From positions 1,302,001 through 1,366,000 of the forward strand of contig NZ_CP077725.1 in the NCBI RefSeq assembly GCF_024730565.1: a DNA stretch of 64,000 bases. The letters are read 5' to 3'. Origin of the DNA: Clostridium sp. CM027 (GTDB lineage Bacteria > Bacillota > Clostridia > Clostridiales > Clostridiaceae). The first letter of the stretch is position 1. Each line of letters starts with the position of its first letter. The notes below the pieces were generated by a model, which saw nothing but the letters and a program-made list of their open reading frames with translations, was not told the origin of the DNA and ran no database searches. Shown here piece by piece: positions 9,375 to 17,582 of this stretch. A program made the position numbers and the translations under genes.

Positions 9375-9920
9375 TTGGAAGAACACCAAATAGTAGAGAG
9401 ACTTAGAAACAAGGACAATGAGAGCTTTATTGAAATAGTAAATAAGTACAAAAGAAAGGTTATCTCTTTATGCTATGCATATACTCAAGATTACTTTGAA
9501 GCTGAAGATTTGTCGCAAGAAGTATTTATTGCCTTGTATAATAATATAGCAAAATTTAGAGAAGAATGTTCGTTATCCACATATATTTATAAAATATCAA
9601 TATCAAAAGCTTTAGATTATAAGAGAAAGAGAAATCTAAAGGGATTTTTAACCGGACTTTTTACTAATAATATTCAACCGACGGAATGTGACATAGATGA
9701 GAAAAATCATGTCAGGAAATGCATATGTAGCCTTCCACGAGATTTAAAAGAAGCTGTAGTATTATACTATTATGTAGGGTTAAAGGAAAAGGAAATATCT
9801 AAGGTTTTAAATGTATCTCAAAAAACTGTAGAGGGAAGAGTTTATAGGGCAAAACAAAAACTGAGGATAGAAATTCAAAGGGGGGATATCGAAATATGCA
9901 CGAAAAATGGGATGATTTAG
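9375..9920 (+). CDS. ECF-type RNA polymerase sigma factor
   Basis: A 181-residue sigma factor with region 2 (FIEIVNKYKRKVISLCYAY, then EAEDLSQEVFIALYN) and region 4 (LPRDLKEAVVLYYYVGLKEKEISKVLNVSQKTVEGRVYRAKQ). It is the size of extracytoplasmic-function factors and has no region 3 or region 1.1. A TTG at 9375 is the best start: AGGAG lies 8 bases upstream, whereas the in-frame GTG at 9366 overlaps that ribosome site. It is translationally coupled to the upstream membrane gene, and the next gene overlaps its 3' end by 25 bases. It probably drives its own operon in response to an envelope signal. Confidence 0.9.
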   Translation: MEEHQIVERLRNKDNESFIEIVNKYKRKVISLCYAYTQDYFEAEDLSQEVFIALYNNIAKFREECSLSTYIYKISISKALDYKRKRNLKGFLTGLFTNNIQPTECDIDEKNHVRKCICSLPRDLKEAVVLYYYVGLKEKEISKVLNVSQKTVEGRVYRAKQKLRIEIQRGDIEICTKNGMI

Positions 9921-10213
9921 ATAGACTAATACTAAATTCCTTTGAAGAACATGAGCTAAGTAGCAATTATAATGAGAAGCTAATAAACAGAATTGAAAAG
10001 AATAAAAAAAGTTCAATAGATATTCCTGCTATGTCACTAATTGTTGCAGGGCTGACTATGATGCTGATAATTAGTACTAACTTACAATATAAAATAATTA
10101 AAACACAATGCAGATTAAAAACAGAAATTATGGTTGTGCAATATAAATATAATGAAAACATGAATGATTTAAAATATTTGATTGGAGATGGATATAATGC
10201 AAAAAAGAAATGA
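9896..10213 (+). CDS. small single-span membrane protein, candidate anti-sigma factor
   Basis: 105 residues: a soluble N-terminus (HEKWDDLDRLILNSFEEHELSSNYNEKLINRIEKN), one transmembrane span (about residues 45-62, AMSLIVAGLTMMLIIST), and a charged C-terminal tail. The start has GGGGGG nine bases upstream, inside the sigma gene. Size, topology and position right after an ECF sigma gene fit a short anti-sigma factor, but no ZAS motif (HxxxCxxC) is present, so this is an inference from context. Confidence 0.65.
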   Translation: MHEKWDDLDRLILNSFEEHELSSNYNEKLINRIEKNKKSSIDIPAMSLIVAGLTMMLIISTNLQYKIIKTQCRLKTEIMVVQYKYNENMNDLKYLIGDGYNAKKK

Positions 10214-10706
10214 TTTTTTAACCTTTATGGCAGCCTTAGTTCCTGGGCTTGGATATATGTACTTAGGACTTATGAAAAAAGGAATACAAGCAATGGTTAT
10301 ATTTTTCATGGTGGAACCCTTATTTAGATTTATTGGGTTAGGAGGATTAACAAGCGTAATTCAAATTCCACTTTGGTTCTATTTGCTCTTTGACACATTC
10401 AATATCGCTCATAAGCTTGATCGCGGCGAAAATGTATGTGACTCTGACTTTATATTTAGTAATTATCATAATTTCAATAAGAAAGAAAATCTAAATAATG
10501 ATACTATAGAAAACATGAAAGATAAAAGTGGGCTAATAGTCGGCTGTGCATTGGTGATAATAGGTGTTCTTTCAATTATTAATAAATTATTTGGAAGTAA
10601 TTCAATATATGATTTTATAAAACAGAGCATAGGAATATACTTTGTACCAGTACTTTTTATATTTATTGGGGTATATCTTCTAGTGAAGCCACATCAAAAG
10701 AAATAG
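10197..10706 (+). CDS. membrane protein of the sigma operon
   Basis: 169 residues with about five hydrophobic segments. The N-terminal half (LVPGLGYMYLGLMKKGIQAMVIFF...) resembles TM2-like small membrane proteins with the GxGxxYLG pattern. The C-terminal half carries GLIVGCALVIIGVLSI and GIYFVPVLFIFIGVYLLV, the paired-span layout seen in the LiaF-like protein at 8395. The ATG at 10197 is chosen because GGAG lies nine bases upstream; the gene overlaps the preceding one by 17 bases. It is the last gene of the operon. No enzymatic motif is visible. Confidence 0.8.
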   Translation: MQKRNDFLTFMAALVPGLGYMYLGLMKKGIQAMVIFFMVEPLFRFIGLGGLTSVIQIPLWFYLLFDTFNIAHKLDRGENVCDSDFIFSNYHNFNKKENLNNDTIENMKDKSGLIVGCALVIIGVLSIINKLFGSNSIYDFIKQSIGIYFVPVLFIFIGVYLLVKPHQKK

Positions 10707-10778
10707 TATAATTCCTTTATAACATTCCTATATGTCATCCCAAGCTATTTCCTATACAATAAAAAGTTATATTTTTAT

Positions 10779-10810
10779 GAATGTACGATTTTATATTAAA
10801 TCGTACATTC
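10779..10810 (+). terminator. perfect hairpin after the sigma operon
   Basis: GAATGTACGATTT pairs perfectly with AAATCGTACATTC around a 6-base loop. No long T-run follows, so it may act as an mRNA end-stabiliser or a weak terminator. Confidence 0.6.
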
Positions 10811-10846
10811 GTTTATGACGCAATTTAAGAAAACTCTGTCTTAACA

Positions 10847-10932
10847 GAGTATTTCATCTCCTTCAATAACAATCATAACAGAATATTGAGTTGAAAACAT
10901 ACCACCAGTTGTACTATATTGAATGTCCTTAA
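10847..10932 (-). pseudogene. Cse60-like C-terminal fragment
   Basis: On the minus strand the sequence reads IKDIQYSTTGGMFSTQYSVMIVIEGDE. This is clearly homologous to the end of the intact small gene at 22609-22788 (INDIQYSSNGGSLMFSTQYSVMIIIEEDD). It lacks a start and the N-terminal half. Confidence 0.65.
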
Positions 10933-10937
10933 TTTTC

Positions 10938-11050
10938 AATTTATTTAATTACACATTGTCCTGGACTTTTGAACCAGCATAAATGGCGACCTCTACAGTG
11001 TTTAATATCTTTTTCTGCTAAAAATACATTTACAGTTTCTGCCCCTAATA
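10938..11050 (-). pseudogene. iron-sulfur flavoprotein / FMN reductase C-terminal scrap
   Basis: The minus strand reads GAETVNVFLAEKDIKHCRG, then RHLCWFKSPGQCVIK and a stop. The CxGxxxCW...PGxC pattern is the cysteine loop of the NADPH-dependent FMN reductase / iron-sulfur flavoprotein family. Only about 34 codons survive, with no start and no flavin-binding part, directly upstream of the Cse60-like scrap. Confidence 0.55.
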
Positions 11051-11051
11051 T

Positions 11052-12020
11052 TTATTTATATAACTTTAGGTTCTCTCCTTGACTTTCAATCCACATATTT
11101 AAAAGATCTTTTAAATCATCAACCTTTTCTTTATCTGTAGATACCTCATTAGGTTTAAGTTTTTCTACAACTTTGAACTCAAAGGCATTCTCTCCGTAAG
11201 CAGCCCAATCCTCTTGTAATCTTTTAATTTTAATCCTACCTAAATTTAATTGAAACTTAATTGATTCAAAGGGCTTATATAAATTTGTACATATATTCAC
11301 ATTAGAATATCCATTAACCGTATTATATATTTGAATTATACCCATCTGTATTTCTTGCTGCTTATAGTTGTTTATAATTTCTTTTTTATTTATATTTCTC
11401 ATGATATTTTCCTCACAATTCTTATAATATTTGCTGCCATCATTGGTTCTGCTCAAGTATCGATGGTCTACCAGGTACCGTCGTATTATTGCATCATCTT
11501 CATAAATAGTTTTAATGATTTTCTTTACTTCAGCTTCCGTATATTCTCTATCAGGTTCAAACAAATCAGCAAACCTTGGTAATAATGCTTTCCGCTTCTC
11601 TTCTTTAACAGGGAACACACGAAGCTTCGGATTTTTTATTTTTGGCATCTTTTCCTCAGCTAATTCCATAACCGCCAAAAATGCCCGTGCTTGTCTTGCC
11701 CTCTCTCTCAATGCAAATCTCATATTTCTTACTGTGGATTCTGCACATGCAAGCTTCATTGCTATTTCTTTGTCACTATATTTATTAGATACCATATCTA
11801 AAAACTCTTTTTGAATTTCAGTCAATCCTGTATATTTCTTGTCCAGCATCAGCAGCATTTCAATAGGAGTTCCATGATTTGCAGTATGAATATTTACACT
11901 TTCATCATTTTCGCCAATATATTTTCCACATATTAAACAAATAAATTCTGCTTTTTTACCATCCCATACATAACTTCTTTTAAAATCTTCAATAGTTGCA
12001 CTGCGAATAAACTCATTCAT
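11052..12020 (-). CDS. zinc-finger/HTH/DUF2087 regulator with a GIY-YIG-like tail
   Basis: 322 residues with four parts. A C2H2-type knuckle (Cys28, Cys31, His45, His49) is followed by a LuxR/GerE-like HTH (about 66-110, LTEIQKEFLDMVSNKYSDKEIAMKL...ESTVRNM). A DUF2087 domain follows (about 143-200, LLPRFADLFEPDREYTEAEV...RRYLVDHRYLSR). The C-terminal region (about 226-300) resembles a GIY-YIG nuclease fold (GIIQIYNTVNGYSN..., FQLNLGRIKIKRLQEDWAAYGENAFEF), but the GIY and YIG tyrosines are replaced, so it is probably inactive. The ATG at 12020 has AGGAG six bases upstream. No partner gene is adjacent. Confidence 0.8.
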   Translation of the reverse strand: MNEFIRSATIEDFKRSYVWDGKKAEFICLICGKYIGENDESVNIHTANHGTPIEMLLMLDKKYTGLTEIQKEFLDMVSNKYSDKEIAMKLACAESTVRNMRFALRERARQARAFLAVMELAEEKMPKIKNPKLRVFPVKEEKRKALLPRFADLFEPDREYTEAEVKKIIKTIYEDDAIIRRYLVDHRYLSRTNDGSKYYKNCEENIMRNINKKEIINNYKQQEIQMGIIQIYNTVNGYSNVNICTNLYKPFESIKFQLNLGRIKIKRLQEDWAAYGENAFEFKVVEKLKPNEVSTDKEKVDDLKDLLNMWIESQGENLKLYK

Positions 12021-12106
12021 ATCTTTCTCCTGTCTATTAATTTCATAGACAGCATAACATTTTTTCTTTATTTTTGTCAACTATAAATTTGTAACAAATA
12101 AAATAA

Positions 12107-12140
12107 AAGGAGAACCCACATCATCAGAGGATTCTCCTTC
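12107..12140. terminator. terminator-like hairpin between divergent units
   Basis: AAGGAGAACCC pairs with the GGATTCTCCTT side around a 12-base loop, with weak T-rich flanks. It probably ends transcripts from the ABC exporter operon to its right, or insulates the two units. Confidence 0.5.
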
Positions 12141-12439
12141 TTTATTACTTCTCAAATATCTGTATATATTTCATCTAAAGTGAATTTCTACGTCTTTATT
12201 ATTTTAATGGCTATCTCATTTATGATTATTGAAATACACTCTATATCTGCAATTTATTTAGATGATAATTTCATTATTTAAATTAAGCTATATCAATGCT
12301 TTCACAGAAAGCCTGTGTCATTTGTAATACGATTTATCCTATCTAATTCTAATCTTTCCAATATGCACTTAAGTCGTTAGATTAAATGGATAACAAATGC
12401 AAGTGATAGTGGGAATGTAAATAGAACAATACCCTATAT
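12141..12439. other. intergenic region, nothing recognised
   Basis: About 300 AT-rich bases with stops in all frames. No clear promoter, hairpin or coding remnant is visible. Confidence 0.4.
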
Positions 12440-13234
12440 TTAAATCAGCTTCTCAGGAATAAATTTAGAAGAAATTCTCTTTATTAATATATAATCAATT
12501 ATCAGGAGAACACCACCCGCTGTAAACATAATAAGGTTATTAAGCATAATTACACCTGTCATTTGTCCTACCAATAGAATAACTACAGGAAGAACAAGAA
12601 TTCCACTTACCTGCTGTGCTTCCTGAAAGGTTTTTGACTTTGCTGATACCATCACAGTGAAGGTTAAGGATAACAAATTAATAGCAGGTGAAATCCAAAG
12701 TATTATAATGAGCCATTTTATATCTGGAAAAATAAGTCCTCCAAAATATATGAATCCACTTATATTGATTATTATGCCAAAAGCTATAAATGAAAGCAGG
12801 GTTATAATATAGGATGGTATAAAAACGCCTAAAATCTTTGCCCTTAGCAGTTGTTCCATGGATATTGGTGTATAAAGTAGTGTCTCCATTGTCTTATGTT
12901 CTTTTTCGCCTACTAAACTGCTGGCTCCAATAATTCCTGAACACATTATGGGAATTATAAGAAAGTATGATGGAAACATATAATTTATAGCAATTTTTAT
13001 TACAAGTTGTGCAGGACTATATGCCTTATATTCAGAAGGTAGCTTTTTAAGAAGAGAGCCGAACCCTCTTAAGACATCTGAAGCATTCCCGATATAATTG
13101 ACACCGATAATTAACGCCAAAGGTATAAGTACGGTGAGAACAATTGGTACAATAGCCATTGGCACAATTACCCGCTTTGAACTTGTTATCTCATTTAAAT
13201 CTTTTTTAATTAATACTTTTTCATTTCTATTCAT
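12440..13234 (-). CDS. ABC-2 type transporter permease
   Basis: A 264-residue membrane protein with six spans and the ABC-2 pattern. A short cytoplasmic N-terminus (KDLNEITSSKRVIVPMAIVP) precedes TM1, and the conserved cytoplasmic segment GEKEHKTMETLLYTPISMEQLLRAKI sits between TM2 and TM3. It partners the ATPase gene just upstream (18-base gap) to form an exporter. The start has GGGGGTGG seven bases upstream. The substrate is unknown; such pairs export drugs, peptides or sodium. Confidence 0.9.
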   Translation of the reverse strand: MNRNEKVLIKKDLNEITSSKRVIVPMAIVPIVLTVLIPLALIIGVNYIGNASDVLRGFGSLLKKLPSEYKAYSPAQLVIKIAINYMFPSYFLIIPIMCSGIIGASSLVGEKEHKTMETLLYTPISMEQLLRAKILGVFIPSYIITLLSFIAFGIIINISGFIYFGGLIFPDIKWLIIILWISPAINLLSLTFTVMVSAKSKTFQEAQQVSGILVLPVVILLVGQMTGVIMLNNLIMFTAGGVLLIIDYILIKRISSKFIPEKLI

Positions 13235-13252
13235 ATTAATCCACCCCCATTA

Positions 13253-14170
13253 TTACAATGTTACACCGTCGGCTGTGCCTTTTATATACATAAAATACAG
13301 CTGCTCCAGGGACCATTTCTGTTGCAGCACCTCATAAATTTCTCCGCCGTTTGCTATTATATTATGTATAATAGCATTCACTTCGGCGTCCCCTGAAATA
13401 GATTTACTATATAGATTATGATCTTCATGAATAAGTCCAAATTTCTCTGAAATATTTTTTCCCCTGATTTTTAATTGAAGACTTGCATTTTTCTTTGACG
13501 CGAGTTCATCAAAAGTACCGAATCCAAGAATATTACCATCATTTATAAAGCCATACAATGTGCAAATATTTTCAGCGTATTTTAACTGATGAGTGCAAAG
13601 AAAGATTGTAACTTCATTTTCTTCTGCAAGTTCTTTTATAAGTTTTGAGACATTAAGTGCATTTTCTGGGTCCAAGCCAGAAGTAGGCTCATCAAGAAAT
13701 AAAATTTGAGGATTGTGAATAATAGCTATAGCTAGAGAAACTCTCTTCCTCATCCCTGTACTTAAAGCTTTAACCTTCTTATTTCTTATATCTAGTAATT
13801 CCAGCCTTTTTAAAATGAAATCTATGCGCTGCCTCAGCAGCTTTTCTTCCATACCATGCATTCTTCCAAAGAATTTTAGATTTTCCTCAGCCGTAAGATT
13901 TTCATAGCAGGAAGAACTTTCGGTCATAACTCCACATAATCTATGGAGTTCAAGATTATGTTCATTCACAGGCTTTCCTAAAATTTCAGCATGACCTGAG
14001 GTTGATGAAAGAATTCCATTGAGAATTCTAACAGTAGTAGTTTTTCCCGAGCCGTTAGGACCAAGAAATCCAAATATTTCACCCTTGGGTATGCGCAGAC
14101 TTATATTGTTTATTGCATTAGTCTTTCCATCATAAGATTTTTTAAGATTCGATATATTTATTGCATTCAT
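13253..14170 (-). CDS. ABC transporter ATP-binding protein
   Basis: A 305-residue ATPase of the ABC-2/NatA-CcmA class. Walker A is GPNGSGKTT (about 37-45), the signature lies in LSTGMRKRVSLAIAI, Walker B is ILFLDEPTSGLDPEN and the H-loop is FLCTHQ. The C-terminal 80 residues form a small accessory domain. The ATG at 14170 has GAGGTG seven bases upstream. The frame stays open a further 55 codons upstream to 14335, but that segment has no family similarity or good ribosome site. It is the first gene of a two-gene exporter operon. Confidence 0.93.
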   Translation of the reverse strand: MNAINISNLKKSYDGKTNAINNISLRIPKGEIFGFLGPNGSGKTTTVRILNGILSSTSGHAEILGKPVNEHNLELHRLCGVMTESSSCYENLTAEENLKFFGRMHGMEEKLLRQRIDFILKRLELLDIRNKKVKALSTGMRKRVSLAIAIIHNPQILFLDEPTSGLDPENALNVSKLIKELAEENEVTIFLCTHQLKYAENICTLYGFINDGNILGFGTFDELASKKNASLQLKIRGKNISEKFGLIHEDHNLYSKSISGDAEVNAIIHNIIANGGEIYEVLQQKWSLEQLYFMYIKGTADGVTL

Positions 14171-14490
14171 TTTTTTCACCTCACAATTATTAAACGTACA
14201 CTGGGACAAAAAGTTCAAAAAATTTACTGCAAGCATAAAATTTTCACTTGAGATAATTTTCCCAATAAAATCATTTACAATATCTAGCATTACATCTGAA
14301 TTTATAATCCACTTCTCTCCTTTGGTTTTTCCCATCCGTGGTAAATAATATATATTCTTTTATATTCATCTCTATTATATGAATGTAATCGTGTATAAAT
14401 ATGTATAATATGTTATAATTTATATGGGATTAGGTTGAAGTTGTAACATTAGACCGTGTAACTTTTAAATAAAGAAAGGAGAAGATTTCT

Positions 14491-14781
14491 ATGAGTCCTT
14501 TAGAAACAAAGAATTTATACAGAATTGAAATTACAGAAAGATGTTACTGCACACTGATTGGCGCGACAGGTAATGCAATGCCATCATTTGAATCAGTTGA
14601 GAAAAATGGCAATTATGGTTCAATCCCTATTGGAGTTAAAGGATGGGTGGTAGAAAAGTTTGGGATGAAATATTTTAGACCAGATGAAAACCAAGGGGGA
14701 ATAGATTTGTTTACACCTGCAAATCAGCCAATCGTTCTAATTCCGTATTATAAAATAAGTGGCCATTATAAAAGGATATAG
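14491..14781 (+). CDS. hypothetical protein
   Basis: A 96-residue soluble protein (LETKNLYRIEITERCYCTLIG..., then YGSIPIGVKGWVVEKFGMKYFRPDENQGGIDLFTPANQPIVLIPYYKI). The composition suggests a small beta-rich fold. The family was not recognised. It has a strong AAAGGAG ribosome site and its own terminator, with promoter-like TATAAT sequences around 14410-14430, so it is very likely expressed alone. Confidence 0.75.
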   Translation: MSPLETKNLYRIEITERCYCTLIGATGNAMPSFESVEKNGNYGSIPIGVKGWVVEKFGMKYFRPDENQGGIDLFTPANQPIVLIPYYKISGHYKRI

Positions 14782-14835
14782 AAACTGAATAATTTCCTTA
14801 TAAAACGTCACAACTAATAAAACCGAATAATATTT

Positions 14836-14876
14836 AAAAATACTGTAAAATTCAAATGAATTTTACAGTATTTTTA
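14836..14876 (+). terminator. terminator of the hypothetical gene at 14491
   Basis: ATACTGTAAAATT and AATTTTACAGTAT form a perfect stem with a 6-base loop, then TTTTT. A-runs on the other side make it potentially bidirectional. Confidence 0.85.
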
Positions 14877-14888
14877 CGTCGTCTTTTT

Positions 14889-14935
14889 ATACTGTTGCGA
14901 CGCAAATCATTTATTTAATTATACTATTATTACCG
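14889..14935 (-). repeat. TCGCAA leader repeat, decayed copy
   Basis: On the minus strand it reads CGGTAATAATAGTATAATTA, a spacer, then GCGTCGCAACAGTA, matching the copies at 63376 and 54491. The 3' arm TTGCGA is missing and no gene follows, so this is an orphan copy. Confidence 0.55.
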
Positions 14936-14979
14936 TTCGTGGTAGTTGGACAATAACATAATAATGTTAAATATCAGCC

Positions 14980-15369
14980 TTATTCTGTTATCTCTATTCG
15001 ATTTCCATCATGGTCTAAAATGCAACTCTCATAGTAACCATCTCCAGTATAATGTGGCTCACTTACTACCATGTAACCTGATTTTCTTAATGTATCAGTA
15101 AGTCTATTAACCTTTTCGACACTCCCTACAGAAAAAGCAATATGAATTAAGCCAATATATTGACTAATAGCATCATTTAAATTGGAAGGAATTGTCGTCA
15201 TCTGCATAATTTCAAGTCTAGCACCTGATTCAAATTTAATAAAATATGATTCGAAATGTTTTTTTATATTAGTATATTTATCACCAGCAATGCCATCAAA
15301 ATAATCCACATAAAATTTCTTTAATTTTTCAATATCTTTAGTCCATATAGCTACATGTTCGATTTTCAT
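14980..15369 (-). CDS. VOC family (glyoxalase/dioxygenase-like) metalloprotein
   Basis: 129 residues with two beta-alpha-beta-beta-beta units. Candidate metal ligands stand at the usual places: His5 (KIEHVAIW), Glu53 (RLEIM), His76 (LIHIAFSV) and Glu127 (RIEITE). The length and the C-terminal LDHDGNRIEI core match glyoxalase I/VOC proteins. It is cytosolic. Possible roles are methylglyoxal detoxification or thiol transfer to a drug; the sequence alone does not decide. Monocistronic. Confidence 0.9.
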   Translation of the reverse strand: MKIEHVAIWTKDIEKLKKFYVDYFDGIAGDKYTNIKKHFESYFIKFESGARLEIMQMTTIPSNLNDAISQYIGLIHIAFSVGSVEKVNRLTDTLRKSGYMVVSEPHYTGDGYYESCILDHDGNRIEITE

Positions 15370-15394
15370 ATTAACACATCCTTAATCCTATATT

Positions 15395-15492
15395 TTAGAC
15401 AAACCGCCCTTGCGGGGTTCCAGAATGTGTATTATTTAATGAATTATTATCAACATATTCTTCTTCCAACCATTTGTATATAGTAGTAATTA
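15395..15492 (-). pseudogene. group II intron reverse transcriptase fragment
   Basis: An open minus-strand segment reads IYKWLEEEYVDNNSLNNTHSG and then TPQG. This is the conserved RT block preceding the TPQGG motif of group II intron maturases. It ends in a frameshift (RFV, stop). Only about 30 codons remain. A different piece of such an intron, the maturase C-terminus and domain V, lies at 52150-52509. Confidence 0.65.
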
Positions 15493-15559
15493 TAGCATGA
15501 ATATATTTATAATATACAAGGAAAAGGCAATTAATATATAAACCTACATAAAAACATTA

Positions 15560-15600
15560 TGTCGTGAAAGATCCGTATTACGTAGCAACTGATAAAAGAT
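15560..15600 (+). repeat. degenerate TCGTGAAAG hairpin repeat
   Basis: ATTATGTCGTGAAAGATCCG matches the 5' half of the hairpin repeats at 26547, 30192 and 31344. The 3' arm is degraded to ATTACGTAG. Confidence 0.45.
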
Positions 15601-15695
15601 GTTCTTTGTTTATTAAATAGTGTGATATTTAAAAAATATATTATAATTAACCAAAATATAAATCAGAATTGGTAAAACGAAAAAGGAGAATAGTT

Positions 15696-15822
15696 ATGCT
15701 TGAATACAGATTTGATACGCAGTTGTTAATTGAATGATAAAATCTTTCAGAAGATAGAATAAACGAGTATATTACAAAAAGCATTAAACTCAGTATCAAT
15801 TACTTTCCCATTTTGAAATAAA
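15696..15822 (+). pseudogene. tiny interrupted reading frame
   Basis: AAAGGAG precedes an ATG encoding MLEYRFDTQLLIE, then tandem TGA TAA, then a further 26 open codons in the same frame (NLSEDRINEYITKSIKLSINYFPILK) and a stop. It looks like a short gene killed by a nonsense change. The family is not known. Confidence 0.4.
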
Positions 15823-15851
15823 AAGTTACATCAGCTTTTAGTTGATGTAAC
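15817..15851 (-). terminator. terminator of the DUF3189 gene
   Basis: GTTACATCA and TGATGTAAC form the stem. On the minus strand it is followed by CTTTTTATTT. It lies 19 bases past the gene stop. Confidence 0.8.
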
Positions 15852-15869
15852 CCGTATAATAGTTAAAAA

Positions 15870-16382
15870 TCATTTTTTCTTAAATTCCTTATTATCTAAA
15901 ATAATAACCCCTGACTTATCTTCCTTTGCTGCCTTCTTTGTGTGATTTACAAGTTTTATAACGTCCTGGTATGATTGTTTTGCTCCTTTTACAAGCAAGG
16001 GCACTCCTATAAAATCAATTTTTAGCCATCTAGAAAATAATCCACCAAAGGTCATTGGTAATGGAACAGTTGGTGACGTATTGGAAAATATAATTTTTTC
16101 ATTTAATAGATTTTGTTTATGAAGCATAGATGCTAAATTATATAATCCAGGAATTAAAACCTTTGAACGTCCCCTACCTACAACATAGACTTTGTTACCA
16201 TCCTCATCACTTCCATAATAAAAAAGTTCTCCACGATTTCCATATACTAACTTATTAAAGTTAGGTAATTCCAATATTTCATCCTTAGTCGGTTCTCGGG
16301 TTTCATCCAGCATTTTTAAGTGATAAGCGATTGCTAAAATAGATGAGTGGGTTCCTCCATAACAATTATATATGTATATCAT
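15870..16382 (-). CDS. DUF3189 family protein
   Basis: A 170-residue cytosolic protein. The N-terminus MIYIYNCYGGTHSSILAIAYHL and the later YGNRGELFYYGSDEDGNKVYVVGRGRSK and PLPMTFGGLFSRW are typical of clostridial DUF3189 proteins, whose role is unknown and which are often found in spore formers. An AAGGTG ribosome site lies six to seven bases before the ATG. Monocistronic, with a terminator. Confidence 0.85.
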   Translation of the reverse strand: MIYIYNCYGGTHSSILAIAYHLKMLDETREPTKDEILELPNFNKLVYGNRGELFYYGSDEDGNKVYVVGRGRSKVLIPGLYNLASMLHKQNLLNEKIIFSNTSPTVPLPMTFGGLFSRWLKIDFIGVPLLVKGAKQSYQDVIKLVNHTKKAAKEDKSGVIILDNKEFKKK

Positions 16383-16620
16383 TTAAATCACCTTATTTCT
16401 TATTTTTAGCTTTGTTTTAATAATTGTAGTATATGCATTAAACATTGATATTAACCATTGATATTAAACATTCTTTGAACACACTTTCTCTAATGCCTTA
16501 AATGTTTCTACAATTCTTTATACATAAAATAAATATAATATATTGCAACGAAAAAAAAGGTAGCTCTTACAGACTCTAAGAGTAATTGTCGGAATGGAAA
16601 TAAAGTTTAATCTAGCCACA
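16383..16620. other. intergenic spacer
   Basis: Contains two near-identical ATTAAACATTGATATTAA stretches (about 16436-16470) and a CTCTTA...TAAGAG hairpin (about 16565-16582). No coding content. Confidence 0.4.
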
Positions 16621-17376
16621 CTAATATCTTAATAATTTCATTGATCTATGTGCACTTCCATCAGCATTAACAATATCATCATCTGTAAGACCTGCCTCAA
16701 CTGCAATATTATAAGCTTTACCAAAATACCCTACATCCTCCGATTTGTGTGCATCACTTCCCAATGAAAATTTAACACCCATATTCTTTAACTTTTTTAT
16801 TGTTTCAATATCCATATTCTTATGACTTCTGTTAATTTCCAAAGCAGTATTTCTTTCAACAGCAACCTTTCCAATTTCGATAATATCTGGATTAACATGC
16901 TCTAAAGGATGATTTAATATTGCAATTTCATATTTTTTAATGGCATTAATCGCAGCTTCTGTATAATTCCTCAATAAAAATGGATTTTGCACTGCTCCAG
17001 GATGATAACCCACACAAATTATATCCAGGTAATCAATTACTTCATCTTTAATATCTATATCACCTTTTTTAGTAACAATATTACATTCTACGCCAAGAAG
17101 AATCTTAAAGTCATTCTCCTTCAATAATGAACTCTTATTAATATCATCAATTGATTTGCGTAATTTTTCATATTGATTTAGTTTCATCCCGAAGGTAATA
17201 TGTTTATAACCATGGTCTGTTATAGCAATTTCTTTTAATCCTCTTTTTATTCCAGCTTTAACATTTGATTCAATACTTCCTTTTGCATGTTCTCCCAAAA
17301 TAATATTAAATAAGGGAATATGTCCCTTTGCAATATTAGTATGAGTATGATAGTCTGCAATAATCTTAAAACTCAT
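16621..17376 (-). CDS. PHP-domain phosphoesterase (YcdX/HisK-like)
   Basis: A 251-residue metal-dependent phosphoesterase. The PHP metal-binding motifs are all present: DYHTHT near residue 8, ITDHGYKH near 55, a GVECN segment near 95, NHPLEH near 155 and LGSDAHKSEDVG near 205. The length agrees with polymerase-and-histidinol-phosphatase proteins of the YcdX type. A GGAGGGG ribosome site precedes the ATG. The substrate is not evident, and no histidine genes are nearby. Confidence 0.9.
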   Translation of the reverse strand: MSFKIIADYHTHTNIAKGHIPLFNIILGEHAKGSIESNVKAGIKRGLKEIAITDHGYKHITFGMKLNQYEKLRKSIDDINKSSLLKENDFKILLGVECNIVTKKGDIDIKDEVIDYLDIICVGYHPGAVQNPFLLRNYTEAAINAIKKYEIAILNHPLEHVNPDIIEIGKVAVERNTALEINRSHKNMDIETIKKLKNMGVKFSLGSDAHKSEDVGYFGKAYNIAVEAGLTDDDIVNADGSAHRSMKLLRY

Positions 17377-17409
17377 TTTATCCCCTCCATGGTTTAATAT
17401 CTTTTAATT

Positions 17410-17506
17410 AACCGCTTCATTATCAAATTGAAAAGCTTCTTGTATCCACATATGTAATTTCCCTATGGCATGTTTATCATCCAGTTTTAGTTTGCCCATA
17501 TTACTG
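17410..17506 (-). other. short open frame, possible gene remnant
   Basis: An ATG-initiated frame of 31 codons (MGKLKLDDKHAIGKLHMWIQ..., ending FQFDNEAVN) lies just upstream of the PHP gene. The residue composition looks protein-like, but there is no ribosome site, and a stop lies just before the ATG. Probably the tail of a lost gene. Confidence 0.3.
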
Positions 17507-17544
17507 GATAATACTTACCTCAATTTTGTTAATTATGCGATAAA

Positions 17545-17582
17545 AGCTATCACCTTAAGTATATACTTAAATGATGATAGCT
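17545..17582. repeat. inverted repeat AGCTATCA...TGATAGCT
   Basis: The outer arms AGCTATCA/TGATAGCT enclose the palindrome TTAAGTATATACTTAA. No T-run follows on either strand. It may be an operator or a structured RNA end. Confidence 0.4.

Noticed and set aside
14171-14335. N-terminal extension of the ABC ATPase by 55 codons
   Set aside because: The ATG at 14170 has an excellent ribosome site and matches the family start; the extension resembles nothing known.
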